In this document: positions 44,324 through 52,355 of the stretch, piece after piece
Position numbering within the stretch: the first letter of the stretch is position 1
Layout of the letters: each line of letters opens with the position of its first letter
Assembly (NCBI GenBank): GCA_026393985.1
Contig: JAPKZB010000084.1
Span: forward strand, 8,215 to 72,214
Reading direction: 5' to 3'
Source of the DNA: Acidobacteriota bacterium
GTDB taxonomy: Bacteria > Acidobacteriota > Terriglobia > Bryobacterales > Bryobacteraceae
DNA: 64,000 nt
Made by a program: the position numbers and the translations under genes
Notes under the pieces: generated by a model
Databases searched by the model: none
Seen by the model: only the letters and a program-made list of their open reading frames with translations
What the model was told of the DNA's origin: nothing

Positions 44324-45265
44324 TTAGTCCACCGGTACAAACGAAACATGCCGCCTCGCGCAATCGAGTAACAGCAGCGGCCCCTCACCGGGCCGGTTCA
44401 GTAAATACAATCCGTCTCGGTCCAGCCGCGCCAACTGGCTCGGCCGTCCCCACAGCCCCACGCTCTCCCACCCCGTCCCGCCCGGCCGCGGCATCGTCAG
44501 CCGCGCCGCCGCCCCGTCCGCCATCACCACCTGCTCGCCCGCCTCCGTCGCACACACCGCCGGCCCCACCGGCTCCCCTACACCCTCGGCCTCGCGCAAC
44601 ATCCGCACCGCCGCCGCCCCCGCCCCCGCGCCCTCTACCTGCCATAACTCCTTCGCCCCCCGGTCCGCGAAATACACACCGCCTCCCGCCGAAAACACCG
44701 CCGCCCCTATCTCTACCCCCCGCGCCACCCACTCCCAAACACCCTTCTCTTCCACCCGCCACAACTCCGGCCCGTTCGTCACCAACACCTGCCCCCCGTC
44801 CGCCGCCACCGCCAGCAGCCGCCACCCCTCCCCCGTCTCCACCATTCCGCCCACTCCCGATTCCCCTACCCACACCAACCGCCTTGCCAACTCGCCCGCC
44901 GCCTCCAGGTGCAACACCGCCCGGACGCCCATTTCGCTGAACACCACACGCTCCGCCGCCCCCGCCAGACCCTCCATCTCCCGGCTCCGCACCGCCACCC
45001 CCGTCCACACCAATAACCCCCATCCCCCCGCCGCCGTCCGGCACAGCGCCCGCCGTCCCACCGAAGAAACCGCGCAATCGCTCAGCCGCTCCTCCACCGC
45101 CAATCCCGCCCCCAACCGCGCCCCGCCCGGCAATCCCTCAATCGGCCGAATCAACCCCTGCCGCGCATCAAAAAGATAGCCCGTCACCGGACCCTGCAGC
45201 CCCGCCCCGGACCCGCCATACGCCACCGCCGCTCCCAACAGCGCTAATCTCTGCAACGTCCTCAT
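44324..45265 (-). CDS. Exported protein, possibly beta-propeller, function unknown
   Basis: About 313 residues. A short signal peptide (about 1-20) is followed by short repeated strands: TGYLFDARQGLIRPI, LLVWTGVAV, VLVTNGPELWRVEE, GVYFADRGAKELWQV, GLYLLNRPGEGPLLLLD. The strand-turn periodicity suggests a beta-propeller. No enzyme motif is recognised. It is coupled by ATGA (45262-45265) to the gene before it and lies 4 nt before the Ig-repeat gene, so the three exported proteins form one unit. Confidence 0.6.
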   Translation of the reverse strand: MRTLQRLALLGAAVAYGGSGAGLQGPVTGYLFDARQGLIRPIEGLPGGARLGAGLAVEERLSDCAVSSVGRRALCRTAAGGWGLLVWTGVAVRSREMEGLAGAAERVVFSEMGVRAVLHLEAAGELARRLVWVGESGVGGMVETGEGWRLLAVAADGGQVLVTNGPELWRVEEKGVWEWVARGVEIGAAVFSAGGGVYFADRGAKELWQVEGAGAGAAAVRMLREAEGVGEPVGPAVCATEAGEQVVMADGAAARLTMPRPGGTGWESVGLWGRPSQLARLDRDGLYLLNRPGEGPLLLLDCARRHVSFVPVD

Positions 45266-45843
45266 CGCGGACCCCCAATGCTCACCCCGCCCACCGCCAG
45301 CGAAGTCCCCGCCGCCGCCGTGCCCCCGCCGCCGCCCCGCGTCGCCGCCACCCCCACCCCCGCCGCCCCGCCGGCCACCGCCGCCAGGCCGAACCATAAC
45401 TTCCGCCCCCCGCCCCCCGTCGCCACCGCCTCCCGGCCGCCTGCCAATGTATTGCTCTGCGGAATCACCAACCGATACAGGTTCAGCAAATCGTCTTCTT
45501 GCAGCTTCACCTCGCGGGCCACACGCTGCCAACGGCTGGCACGGCTTTTCAAATCGGCCACCCGCACGATGTCGTCAAACGCCATCCACAAACGCCCCCC
45601 CGCCACACTCGCCGAAGGACCGCCCAACGGAAACGTAAACACTACCTTCGCCCCGGCCACCGGACGTCCATCCCGGTCCGTCACTACCACCTCCGGGTTA
45701 TGCGCCACTTTCCGCTTGATGTTATTCAACGCCCCCTCCCCCGCGACTACCCGTATCTGCAACCGTCCCGTCTCCTGCCCCGCCAGCAGCCCCGCTGCCA
45801 GCAAAACCAACCAACCCGACCGCATCTGCTCCATCCGTTTCAT
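45262..45843 (-). CDS. Small exported protein with Ig/carboxypeptidase-regulatory-like fold and Gly-rich hydrophobic C-terminus
   Basis: 193 residues. A signal peptide (about 1-22) precedes LQIRVVAGEGALNNIKR and VVVTDRDGRPVAGAKVVFTF, a pattern seen in acidobacterial surface proteins with CarboxypepD_reg-like folds. The middle (about 82-130) is unlike the expected beta-sandwich and is charged and helical. The C-terminus has a hydrophobic segment (LWFGLAAVAGGAAGVGVAA) and a Gly-rich tail, possibly a membrane anchor. Function unknown. Confidence 0.6.
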   Translation of the reverse strand: MKRMEQMRSGWLVLLAAGLLAGQETGRLQIRVVAGEGALNNIKRKVAHNPEVVVTDRDGRPVAGAKVVFTFPLGGPSASVAGGRLWMAFDDIVRVADLKSRASRWQRVAREVKLQEDDLLNLYRLVIPQSNTLAGGREAVATGGGGRKLWFGLAAVAGGAAGVGVAATRGGGGGTAAAGTSLAVGGVSIGGPR

Positions 45844-45856
45844 ATCCTTGCCTCCC

Positions 45857-47203
45857 CTACAACTTCACGATCTTTGCCGACACCCGGCCCTTCAACGCGT
45901 TCCGCGTATCCACCACCACCGCCGCCCGCTCCAGCACCTCGCCGTAGGGAAACTCGCTATGGTCCGTAAGAATTACCACGCAATCGGCCTCACCCACCCC
46001 CGCCATCAGCTCCACCGACTCCATCAGCTCCCCCTCAAACTCAATTCGCGGCACAAAAGGGTCGCTGTAACTCACCAGCGCCCCCCGGCTCTGCAGCACA
46101 TGCATCACATCCAGCGCCGGCGACTCCCGGACGTCATCTATGTTTCGCTTGTAGGCTACCCCCATCACCAGCACCCGCGAACCCCGCAGCGGCTTACTCT
46201 GGTCATTCAGCGCATTCTGTATCTTCTCCACCACAAAATGCGGCATCTGCCCGTTAATCGCCCCCGCCAGCTCAATGAACCGCGCCTCCATTCCCGTCTG
46301 CCGCGTCTTCCACGACAAGTAGTAAGGGTCAATCGGAATGCAGTGCCCGCCCAGCCCCGGCCCCGGGTAGAAAGGCATGAAACCAAACGGCTTCGTCGCC
46401 GCGGCATCAATCACCTCCCATACATCCACCTGCATCCGTTCGCACTGCTGCGCCAGCTCGTTCACCATCCCGATGTTGATCATCCGGAACGTATTCTCAA
46501 GCAGCTTTACCATCTCCGCCACCTTCGTGCTCGATACCCGGACGACCTTCTCGAGCGCCTGTTCATATAACAGCGCCCCCAGCTCCGTGCACGCCGGCGT
46601 TACTCCGCCCACTACCTTCGGAATATTCGCCGTCTGATACACCGGATTTCCCGGATCCACCCGCTCAGGCGAGAAGCATAGAAACACATCCACCCCCACC
46701 CGCAAACCCGCTGCCTCTAACATCGGCAACACCAGCTCATCCGTTGTTCCCGGGTACGTCGTCGACTCGAGAATCACCAGCAGCCCCGGATGGGCATACC
46801 GCGCCACCTGCTCGCAAGCCGCCACCACGTACGTCATGTCCGGATCTTTGGTCTTCCGCAGCGGCGTCGGCACGGCGATGTTCAGCGTGTCCAACTCCCG
46901 GATCACCGCAAAATCGTCCGTCGCCCGCAGCCTCCCGGACTCCACCATCGCGCGGAAAGCCTCGGCATCGACATCCTGAATATAAGACCGCCCCGCGTTG
47001 ACGGCCGCTACCTTGCCGGCCTGCACATCAATGCCGGTCACCGTAAAGCCGGCCCCGGCAAACTCCATCGCCAGCGGCAGGCCCACGTAGCCCAGGCCGA
47101 TCACTCCCACCCTCGCCGTCCGCCTCCGTACCTTGTCCGCCAGAGCCGCGGCAATCGGCGATTGCCCGGCCGTCTCCACTTGATTCACACAAACTGTTGC
47201 CAT
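45857..47203 (-). CDS. Nucleotide-sugar 6-dehydrogenase (UDP-glucose/UDP-ManNAc dehydrogenase family, WbpA/TviB-like)
   Basis: 448 residues. Rossmann motif VGVIGLGYVGLPLAMEF (about 32-48), the Glu-containing ESTTYPGTT, FSPERVDPGN, and the catalytic Cys in GPGLGGHCIPIDPYYL (about 283) are all intact, as is the C-terminal VLVMGVAYKRNIDD. The enzyme oxidises C6 of a UDP-hexose or HexNAc to the uronic acid using NAD. It would supply an acidic sugar that the AsnB-like enzyme could amidate. GGAGGAG lies 5-8 nt before the ATG. Confidence 0.9.
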   Translation of the reverse strand: MATVCVNQVETAGQSPIAAALADKVRRRTARVGVIGLGYVGLPLAMEFAGAGFTVTGIDVQAGKVAAVNAGRSYIQDVDAEAFRAMVESGRLRATDDFAVIRELDTLNIAVPTPLRKTKDPDMTYVVAACEQVARYAHPGLLVILESTTYPGTTDELVLPMLEAAGLRVGVDVFLCFSPERVDPGNPVYQTANIPKVVGGVTPACTELGALLYEQALEKVVRVSSTKVAEMVKLLENTFRMINIGMVNELAQQCERMQVDVWEVIDAAATKPFGFMPFYPGPGLGGHCIPIDPYYLSWKTRQTGMEARFIELAGAINGQMPHFVVEKIQNALNDQSKPLRGSRVLVMGVAYKRNIDDVRESPALDVMHVLQSRGALVSYSDPFVPRIEFEGELMESVELMAGVGEADCVVILTDHSEFPYGEVLERAAVVVDTRNALKGRVSAKIVKL

Positions 47204-47244
47204 GCTTCACTCCTCCCGTCCGGCTCTCGTCCGGCGCCTGTTCT

Positions 47245-47517
47245 TCAATCCCGCTCTGTCTTTTTCAGAATCTGAGAGAGCTTTCCGTCAATCTCCCTCA
47301 TAACTTCGTTCAACCGCTCTAGATAGGCCGCAAAGGCGGAAGTCTCCGCCTCATGCGGCTCCCGCTCCATCGCCACCCGGCTCAGCACCGCCTCCCGGGC
47401 GTAATCAGAGAGGCTTCGGCTCTTGGCCTCCTCGCTACTCTGTTTCACGGACTCGTACTCCTCGCTCGATAGCCGGAACGTAACAATCGAACGCCTCGGC
47501 CGAAATTGTGTGCGCAT
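47245..47517 (-). CDS. Ribbon-helix-helix-type small protein, probable regulator
   Basis: 90 residues. The N-terminal basic strand RRSIVTFRLSSEEYESV followed by two short helices (SLSDYAREAVLSRV) is the ribbon-helix-helix pattern of Arc/MetJ-type and MobC-type DNA-binding proteins. The C-terminal ~30 residues (LNEVMREIDGKLSQILKK) look like a coiled coil. As the first gene of the ~44-kb polysaccharide locus it is a natural candidate for an autoregulator of that operon. A strong GGGGAGG site lies before the ATG, and a perfect 7-bp dyad sits 30-46 nt upstream. Confidence 0.65.
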   Translation of the reverse strand: MRTQFRPRRSIVTFRLSSEEYESVKQSSEEAKSRSLSDYAREAVLSRVAMEREPHEAETSAFAAYLERLNEVMREIDGKLSQILKKTERD

Positions 47518-47546
47518 GCGCCTCCCCTCCCCTCGGAAGAGGCTCT

Positions 47547-47563
47547 GATAGCCTGCGGCTATC
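47547..47563. promoter_or_regulatory. Perfect 7-bp dyad in the leader of the RHH gene
   Basis: GATAGCC (47547-47553), loop TGC, GGCTATC (47557-47563). It lies about 30 nt upstream of the RHH start codon. Ribbon-helix-helix proteins often bind inverted repeats near their own genes, so autoregulation is a reasonable guess; an RNA hairpin in the leader is the alternative. Confidence 0.4.
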
Positions 47564-47907
47564 GCCCTTCCGGGAACTTACTCGCGGCCCGTCTGTTACT
47601 TCGGGTCAGTTATCCTCCGGCCCAATCGGCCGGCTGAATTCGCCACCCACACCGGTACGCACGTCGCACCGGCTCTTACTAAACTATCCGCCGCGGCCGT
47701 TCGCCCCTGCGTCACCCGCACGCGGCCGAACCAGAACCCTTGGCCGGCCGCCTGCCCATCCGGGTGACACCGGAGGCCGGCACTCGGCCGCCCCCGAAAC
47801 TCAACACTGTAAAAGGGTTAGCGACGCGCGCATTCCACGGCAACCCTTCGTCCCGTCGGCCGCTGCCCACCCGTCGGCCATTGCCTAGAAGACAGGCTTT
47901 CGCCAAT

Positions 47908-47930
47908 CTCACTCCCGTGAGTCGTTTTTT
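47908..47930 (+). terminator. Small stem followed by T6, terminator-like on the + strand
   Basis: CTCAC (47908-47912), loop TCCC, GTGAG (47917-47921), three bases, then TTTTTT (47925-47930). No + strand protein gene precedes it. It could end a small RNA whose body is the hairpin-rich stretch 47813-47907, or be fortuitous. Confidence 0.4.
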
Positions 47931-48000
47931 GGATTATGCCGCGGACCGAAAAAACGCTCGCCTGCCTTCTTCCCCTCGGATCGGTAGTTTTCCCGGCTCC

Positions 48001-48036
48001 CCGATTATTAAATCCGCCATCGCGGATTATAATCGG
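48001..48036. promoter_or_regulatory. Nested 14-bp inverted repeat
   Basis: Outer arms CCGATTA (48001-48007) and TAATCGG (48030-48036) enclose inner arms AATCCGC (48011-48017) and GCGGATT (48022-48028) around a CATC loop, with only 3 and 1 unpaired bases between arms. It falls about 70 nt downstream of the predicted start of the - strand transcript. It could be an operator for a dimeric regulator or a leader hairpin. Confidence 0.55.
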
Positions 48037-48112
48037 CACACCGATAAAAATGCCAACCCAACAAGATCAGAACGACAACCGGAAATTACTATTACTGAGG
48101 TGGTACAAAACC

Positions 48113-48141
48113 AGTGTATGCGTCTGACATACCGCTGTCAA
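48113..48141 (-). promoter_or_regulatory. Sigma70-like promoter for the polysaccharide locus
   Basis: On the - strand TTGACA (48141-48136) is separated by exactly 17 nt from TACACT (48118-48113), a perfect -35 and a 4/6 -10 box. Transcription would start near 48106 and run through a ~590-nt leader to the RHH gene. It is the best promoter seen for the locus, but the long leader leaves room for others. Confidence 0.5.
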
Positions 48142-48273
48142 CAGAAAAACCTCTTTCTCACTCGTCGGATCCTATTCTTTTCTCACGGAAAAAATTCTGT
48201 TACTCCACTCGGTCCGCGTGTCTCTATCTTGATTACCGCTCGGCTACCGCCCCGCCTGGTAACAGGGAAATGA

Positions 48274-48279
48274 TATATT
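48274..48279 (+). promoter_or_regulatory. Possible -10 element very close to the heparinase-type GTG
   Basis: TATATT in a run of A/T, 12 nt before the GTG start. No matching -35 box and no Shine-Dalgarno sequence were found between it and the GTG. If used, the transcript would have a leader of only a few bases (near-leaderless). Confidence 0.3.
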
Positions 48280-48291
48280 TTTTAAAGTTAC

Positions 48292-50835
48292 GTGCATAGA
48301 GCTTTTCTCCTCTCCCTCCTGTGCTGCGGCGCCCTCGCCGGCCAATCCCGCTTTCTCTCCGAAGCCGATTTCGCCCGTATACGCGACACCATCGACGGCC
48401 AGCGCTGGGCCGCCACCGTCCGCACCAACTTCGTGAACGCTGCCGAAGCCTGGCCCCAGTCCCATCTCGCCCGCTACGGCCTCCGCGAACTCGCCCTGCC
48501 CCCGGATGGCGGCCAATGGACCCACTGGTACGTCTGCCCCTCCACCGGCGTGCGCCTCCGCTTCGAGCCGCCCAACGGCCACGTCTGCCCCAGTGACAAC
48601 CGCCGCCTCACCGGCTGGCCCTACGACCAGGTCATCTACGCCGACCGCCACGATGCCCTCGCCAACGCCGCCCGCGACCTCGCCTTCGCCTACCGCCTCA
48701 CCGGCAACGCCTCCTACGCCGCCAAAGCCGCCTGGATCCTCAACGCCTATGCCGAACGCTACCCCGCCCTCCCCCTCCACGACCGCGACAACCGCAACAC
48801 CCGCTCCGGCGCCCGCGTCCACGCCCAAACCCTCGACGAAGCCATCTGGCTCCTCCCCCTCGCCTGGGCCTTCGATCTGTTGAACGGCACCGAGGCCCTT
48901 TCCCCCGAACAATCCGCCCGCATCGAACGCCACCTCCTCCGCGATGCCGCCGCCACCTTGCTCCGCAACGACGCCGGCATCTCCAACTGGCAGTCCTGGC
49001 ACAACGCCGCTCTCGCCGCCGTCGCCATCACCGTCAACGACACCCCCCTCCTCACCCAGGCCCTCGACGGCCCCAGCGGCCTCCGCTTCCAACTCCGCCA
49101 ATCCGTCACCCCCGACGGCTTCTGGTACGAAGGCAGCTTCACCTATCACTACTACGCCCTCGACGCCCTCTGGCAAACCGCCGAACTCGCCGCCCGCGCC
49201 GGCGACATCAGCCTCTTCGCCGAACCATCCTTCCAAAGCCTCTTCTCCGCCCCCCTGCGCTTCGCCCTCCCCGGCGGCACCCTCCCGCCCTTCAACGATG
49301 CCGTCACCGTCAACCTCCAAAACTACAGCCGCTGGTACGAATCCGCCTACGCCCGCTGGGGCGATCCTCTGTTCGCCCTCCTCGCCGCCTCCCGCGCCCG
49401 CGGCCGCGAAGCCCTCCTGTTCGGCCTCCCCGAACTCCCCGCCGCCCCGCCCTCCCCTCTCACGAGCGTCCTCTTCCCCGACGCCGGCTACGCCGTTCTC
49501 CGCGCCCCCGTCCCAGCCGACCATACGCTGGTTCTCAAGTACGGCCCCCACGGTGGTGGCCACGGCCACTACGACAAGCTCAACTTCGTCTCCTACGCCC
49601 GCGGCGGCATCCTCGCCATCGACCCCGGCACCCAAGCCTACGGCGCCCCCACCCACGCCACCTGGGATCAGCAAACCATCGCCCACAACACCATCACCGT
49701 CGACGAACGCACCCAGGCCGCCGCCACCGGCCAACTGCTCGCCAGCCAGTTCGAACCCAACTTCGCCTTCGTCCGCGCCACCGCCGGCCAGGCCTACACC
49801 CAGGCCCGCCTCACCCGGTCCCTCCTCCTGACGAGCGAATATACCCTCGATCTCTTTGAAGCCGCCGCCACCGACCAGCAGTCCCATCAGTTCGACTGGG
49901 CCTACCACAACCAGGGCGAAGTCTTGACCAACCTGTCCCTCGGCCCCGCCCCTCCCCTGCCCCGCACCATGGGCTACCAGCACCTCACCGCCAACCGCTC
50001 CGCCGCCACCGACGCCGATTGGCAGCTCCGCTTCGACGGCGCCCGCGCCCGCCTCCTCCCTTACGGAGCGATCTACGCCAGCACGACGAATGTCAAAGGA
50101 GCCTTCACCACCTCCCGCGAGCAGGCCGCCACGGGTACGGGCTCCGGCCGGATCGACTACCGCTTCTCCGGCCCCGGCTATTTACTCTACTCGACCCCCA
50201 ACCTCACCAACCTCCCCCAGCCCGACAACCGTCCTGCCGGCCTTCGCCTGATGATCTACGGCGACGGCTCCCGCCACCGCATCGCCCTTCGGGTGAACGA
50301 TACAACCGACGAGCGTTTCGTCGCCCCGCTCCTCACCATCGACTGGACCGGTTGGAAGGAGGTAACCGTAACCAACCCCCAGACCTGGACCCACTATCTC
50401 GGCAACGACGATGGTGTCATCGATCTGCCCATCCGCACGGCATCGATCGAACTCCAGCAGACCAACGGCGCACCTGCCGAAGGTGCCTTTTTCGTCGACG
50501 ATATCGACCTGCTCTATGAAACGGGCGACCCGCTGCGGATCGCCGGGTTCGAGGTACCCATCCTGAGCCTGCGCCTCTGGATGTTAGGCGAACCGGGCAC
50601 CCAGGTAGTCACCGGCAACGGCCTCGGCGAGGACTTAACCAAACCCGTCCCCTACGTCCTGGCCCGCCGCCGCGGCGCTGGAACCGAGTTCCTCTCCCTC
50701 CTCGAACCCTACGGCGCCGAACCCGAAATCACCGGCTTCCGCCGCACCGAAGACGGCGCCATCCTCATCACCGCCCCCAACTGGACCGACACCATCCGCT
50801 TCACCCCCACCGGCGTCGAATACTCCCGCCAATAG
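48292..50835 (+). CDS. Secreted heparinase II/III-family polysaccharide lyase
   Basis: 847 residues with a signal peptide (about 1-17, ending ALAGQ). Residues about 20-370 form the helical toroid (alginate-lyase-like, with GISNWQSWHNAA and GFWYEGSFTYHYYALDAL). The heparinase II/III beta-sandwich follows, with the signature KYGPHGGGHGHYDKLNF (about 420) and IAHNTITVD. A further beta-rich domain (about 640-760) looks carbohydrate-binding. Such enzymes cleave acidic polysaccharides by beta-elimination in the periplasm or outside. Placed divergently from the biosynthetic locus, it could trim or degrade that polymer or an environmental uronan. The start is a GTG without a clear ribosome-binding site. 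Confidence 0.85.
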   Translation: MHRAFLLSLLCCGALAGQSRFLSEADFARIRDTIDGQRWAATVRTNFVNAAEAWPQSHLARYGLRELALPPDGGQWTHWYVCPSTGVRLRFEPPNGHVCPSDNRRLTGWPYDQVIYADRHDALANAARDLAFAYRLTGNASYAAKAAWILNAYAERYPALPLHDRDNRNTRSGARVHAQTLDEAIWLLPLAWAFDLLNGTEALSPEQSARIERHLLRDAAATLLRNDAGISNWQSWHNAALAAVAITVNDTPLLTQALDGPSGLRFQLRQSVTPDGFWYEGSFTYHYYALDALWQTAELAARAGDISLFAEPSFQSLFSAPLRFALPGGTLPPFNDAVTVNLQNYSRWYESAYARWGDPLFALLAASRARGREALLFGLPELPAAPPSPLTSVLFPDAGYAVLRAPVPADHTLVLKYGPHGGGHGHYDKLNFVSYARGGILAIDPGTQAYGAPTHATWDQQTIAHNTITVDERTQAAATGQLLASQFEPNFAFVRATAGQAYTQARLTRSLLLTSEYTLDLFEAAATDQQSHQFDWAYHNQGEVLTNLSLGPAPPLPRTMGYQHLTANRSAATDADWQLRFDGARARLLPYGAIYASTTNVKGAFTTSREQAATGTGSGRIDYRFSGPGYLLYSTPNLTNLPQPDNRPAGLRLMIYGDGSRHRIALRVNDTTDERFVAPLLTIDWTGWKEVTVTNPQTWTHYLGNDDGVIDLPIRTASIELQQTNGAPAEGAFFVDDIDLLYETGDPLRIAGFEVPILSLRLWMLGEPGTQVVTGNGLGEDLTKPVPYVLARRRGAGTEFLSLLEPYGAEPEITGFRRTEDGAILITAPNWTDTIRFTPTGVEYSRQ

Positions 50836-50862
50836 CCCGGTCACCCGGAAAGGGATCTGTGG

Positions 50863-52240
50863 ATGGATATCCAGAGCACGCTCCACGCAAATGGAGAAAC
50901 GGCCCACTACCCGGGTTATCTCGTCCGCCAGTCCGCCGAGGACAAAACCGTTGACGTCATCGATGGCCAGCAGCGCCTCACCACCATCACCATCCTCCTG
51001 CTGGCCATACTCAAGAACCTCCAACGCCTGCCCCAGCGCGGTCTCCACGCCCCGGAACACGCCGAATCAACTGCCGGTCACGAATGCATGCGACTCGCCC
51101 AACTGGGCGAAGACCGCAGCGACCGCCTGTTCTTCACCGTCATCACCGTCACCGACGAACCCAATGCCTACAAGGTGTTCGGAACGCTCAACGCCCGCGG
51201 CGTCCGTCTCTCGGCCACGGCTCTGCTCAAGAACTACCTGTTCTCCCTCCTCGACTCCGGCGCCGAGTCCGATCCCGAACTCCGTTCTCTCGAAGACCGC
51301 TGGGAGTTCGTCGTCGGTCGCCTCCAGGCCGAGAACTTCCCGGACTTTCTTCGCGCCCACTGGAACAGCCGACACCCCTTCGCCCGCCATTCCGATCACT
51401 TCAAGACCATCCGGTCCGCCGTACGCACCCGGCAGGCGGCCTTCCAACTCCTCCGCGAAATAGAGGAGGATCTCGATACCTACCTCGCCCTGTCGTCGCC
51501 CGAGCCCTCCGGCTGGAGCCCGGGGGACGACAAACAGCTGGCAGGAACCTTGCAACTCTTCCGGGTGCACCAGCCCTTTCCGCTCCTGCTGGCCGCCCGG
51601 CGCTCCTTCGCTCCGGCCGATTTCACAGCCCTGCTGCGCGCCACCGTCGTCATCTCCATGCGGTTCAACGTTATTGGCTCCTACAGCACCGGCGAACAGG
51701 AGCGGCGCTACAACGAGGTCGCCGAGCACATCGCCACCCGCCTACTCACCACCCTCACCCACGCTCTCCAACGCCTGCGCAGCATCTATCCCGAGGACTC
51801 GGTCTTCCGCTCCGCCTTCGCCACCAAGATCATCCGCACCACCGATTCCCGCAACAACAAAGTCGTCAGTTTCCTCCTCTGCGCCCTCGAAAAGCACCTC
51901 TCCGGCCAGGATCTGGACTTCGCCAGCGCCACGTTCAACAGCGAACACGTCCGTCTTGCCGCAAAACGCCCCCGAAGCCTGGGGCTGCATCGGTAACGAC
52001 CACGCCGAGGCCCTCCTCTACCGCCTGGGCAACATGACCCTGCTCGAGTCCAACCGCAATGGCGACCTCGCCAATCTCGAATACGGCGCCAAGCGATCCG
52101 TTTTCGCACAATCCAGCTTCGCCATCACCCGCAAACTCGCCGCCGACCATGCCGAGTGGACCCCGGATCGCATCGCCGCCCACCAAAACTGGATGGCCAA
52201 TCAAGCCGCCGCCCTCTGGCGCATTCCCCAGTTGAGCTGA
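50863..52240 (+). pseudogene. Decayed GmrSD-type restriction gene (DUF262/DUF1524), truncated and frameshifted
   Basis: The first frame (50863-51996) starts inside the DUF262 domain just before VIDGQQRLTTITILLLAIL, so the N-terminal part with the usual IPxYQRxYxW region is missing. The stretch to the next block (AYKVFGTLNARGVRLSATAL) is also shorter than in intact proteins. The DUF1524 nuclease motif EH(V/I)LPQ is broken: the frame reads SEHVRLAAKR and stops, while the other frame continues LPQNAPEAWG to a stop at 52240. The break coincides with a tandem CGTC CGTC (51948-51955); removing one copy restores EHVLPQ. Intact GmrSD proteins are type IV restriction enzymes against modified phage DNA. 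Codon use is less C-ending than in the adjacent + strand genes, consistent with acquisition from elsewhere. Confidence 0.8.
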
Positions 52241-52305
52241 ATTCAACCGTACCGCCCGCACGGTCTGCCGCCCCAACCTCCCAGGAACCGCCCACCAGAA
52301 ACAAA

Positions 52306-52337
52306 CGGGGCGCCCCTCGCTTCCGAAGCGCGCCCCG
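52306..52337 (-). terminator. Intrinsic terminator after the Oar-like receptor gene
   Basis: Outer arms CGGGGCGC (52306-52313) and GCGCCCCG (52330-52337) with an inner CGCTTC/GAAGCG pair form a strong hairpin. On the - strand it is followed by TTTGTTTC. It lies between convergent genes and so may serve both directions, but the T-rich tail favours the - strand. Confidence 0.75.
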
Positions 52338-52355
52338 CTGAATCAAACCCAACTC

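Larger units (their letters stand above)
47518..48291. other. 774-base divergent intergenic region with promoters and several hairpins
   Basis: No credible protein gene is seen here. The left part (47518-47800) is G+C rich; the right part (about 47920-48290) is unusually A+T rich for this genome. Inverted repeats are present at 47547-47563, 47617-47633, 47813-47848, 47908-47921 and 48001-48036. It separates the - strand polysaccharide locus from the + strand heparinase-type gene and must hold both promoters. Confidence 0.8.

Noticed and set aside
45440-45600. Possible frameshift in the small exported protein gene (45262-45843)
   Set aside because: The middle of the protein does not look like the expected beta-sandwich, but neither alternative frame restores a clear family pattern without stops, so I left it as an intact gene of unusual sequence.
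97-47517. Exosortase (EpsH/XrtA-type) for the PEP-CTERM protein inside the polysaccharide locus
   Set aside because: None of the membrane proteins in the locus shows the exosortase Cys/Arg/His pattern; the O-antigen ligase-like and GT-C proteins have their own family motifs.
47518-48106. Cyclic-di-GMP or other known riboswitch in the long leader
   Set aside because: I looked for GEMM-like and other familiar conserved cores on both strands and did not see one; only generic hairpins are visible.
48244-49983. Gly/Glu-rich 579-codon open frame on the - strand across the heparinase-type gene
   Set aside because: Low-complexity antisense frame. The + strand product has a signal peptide, the expected length and the heparinase signature.
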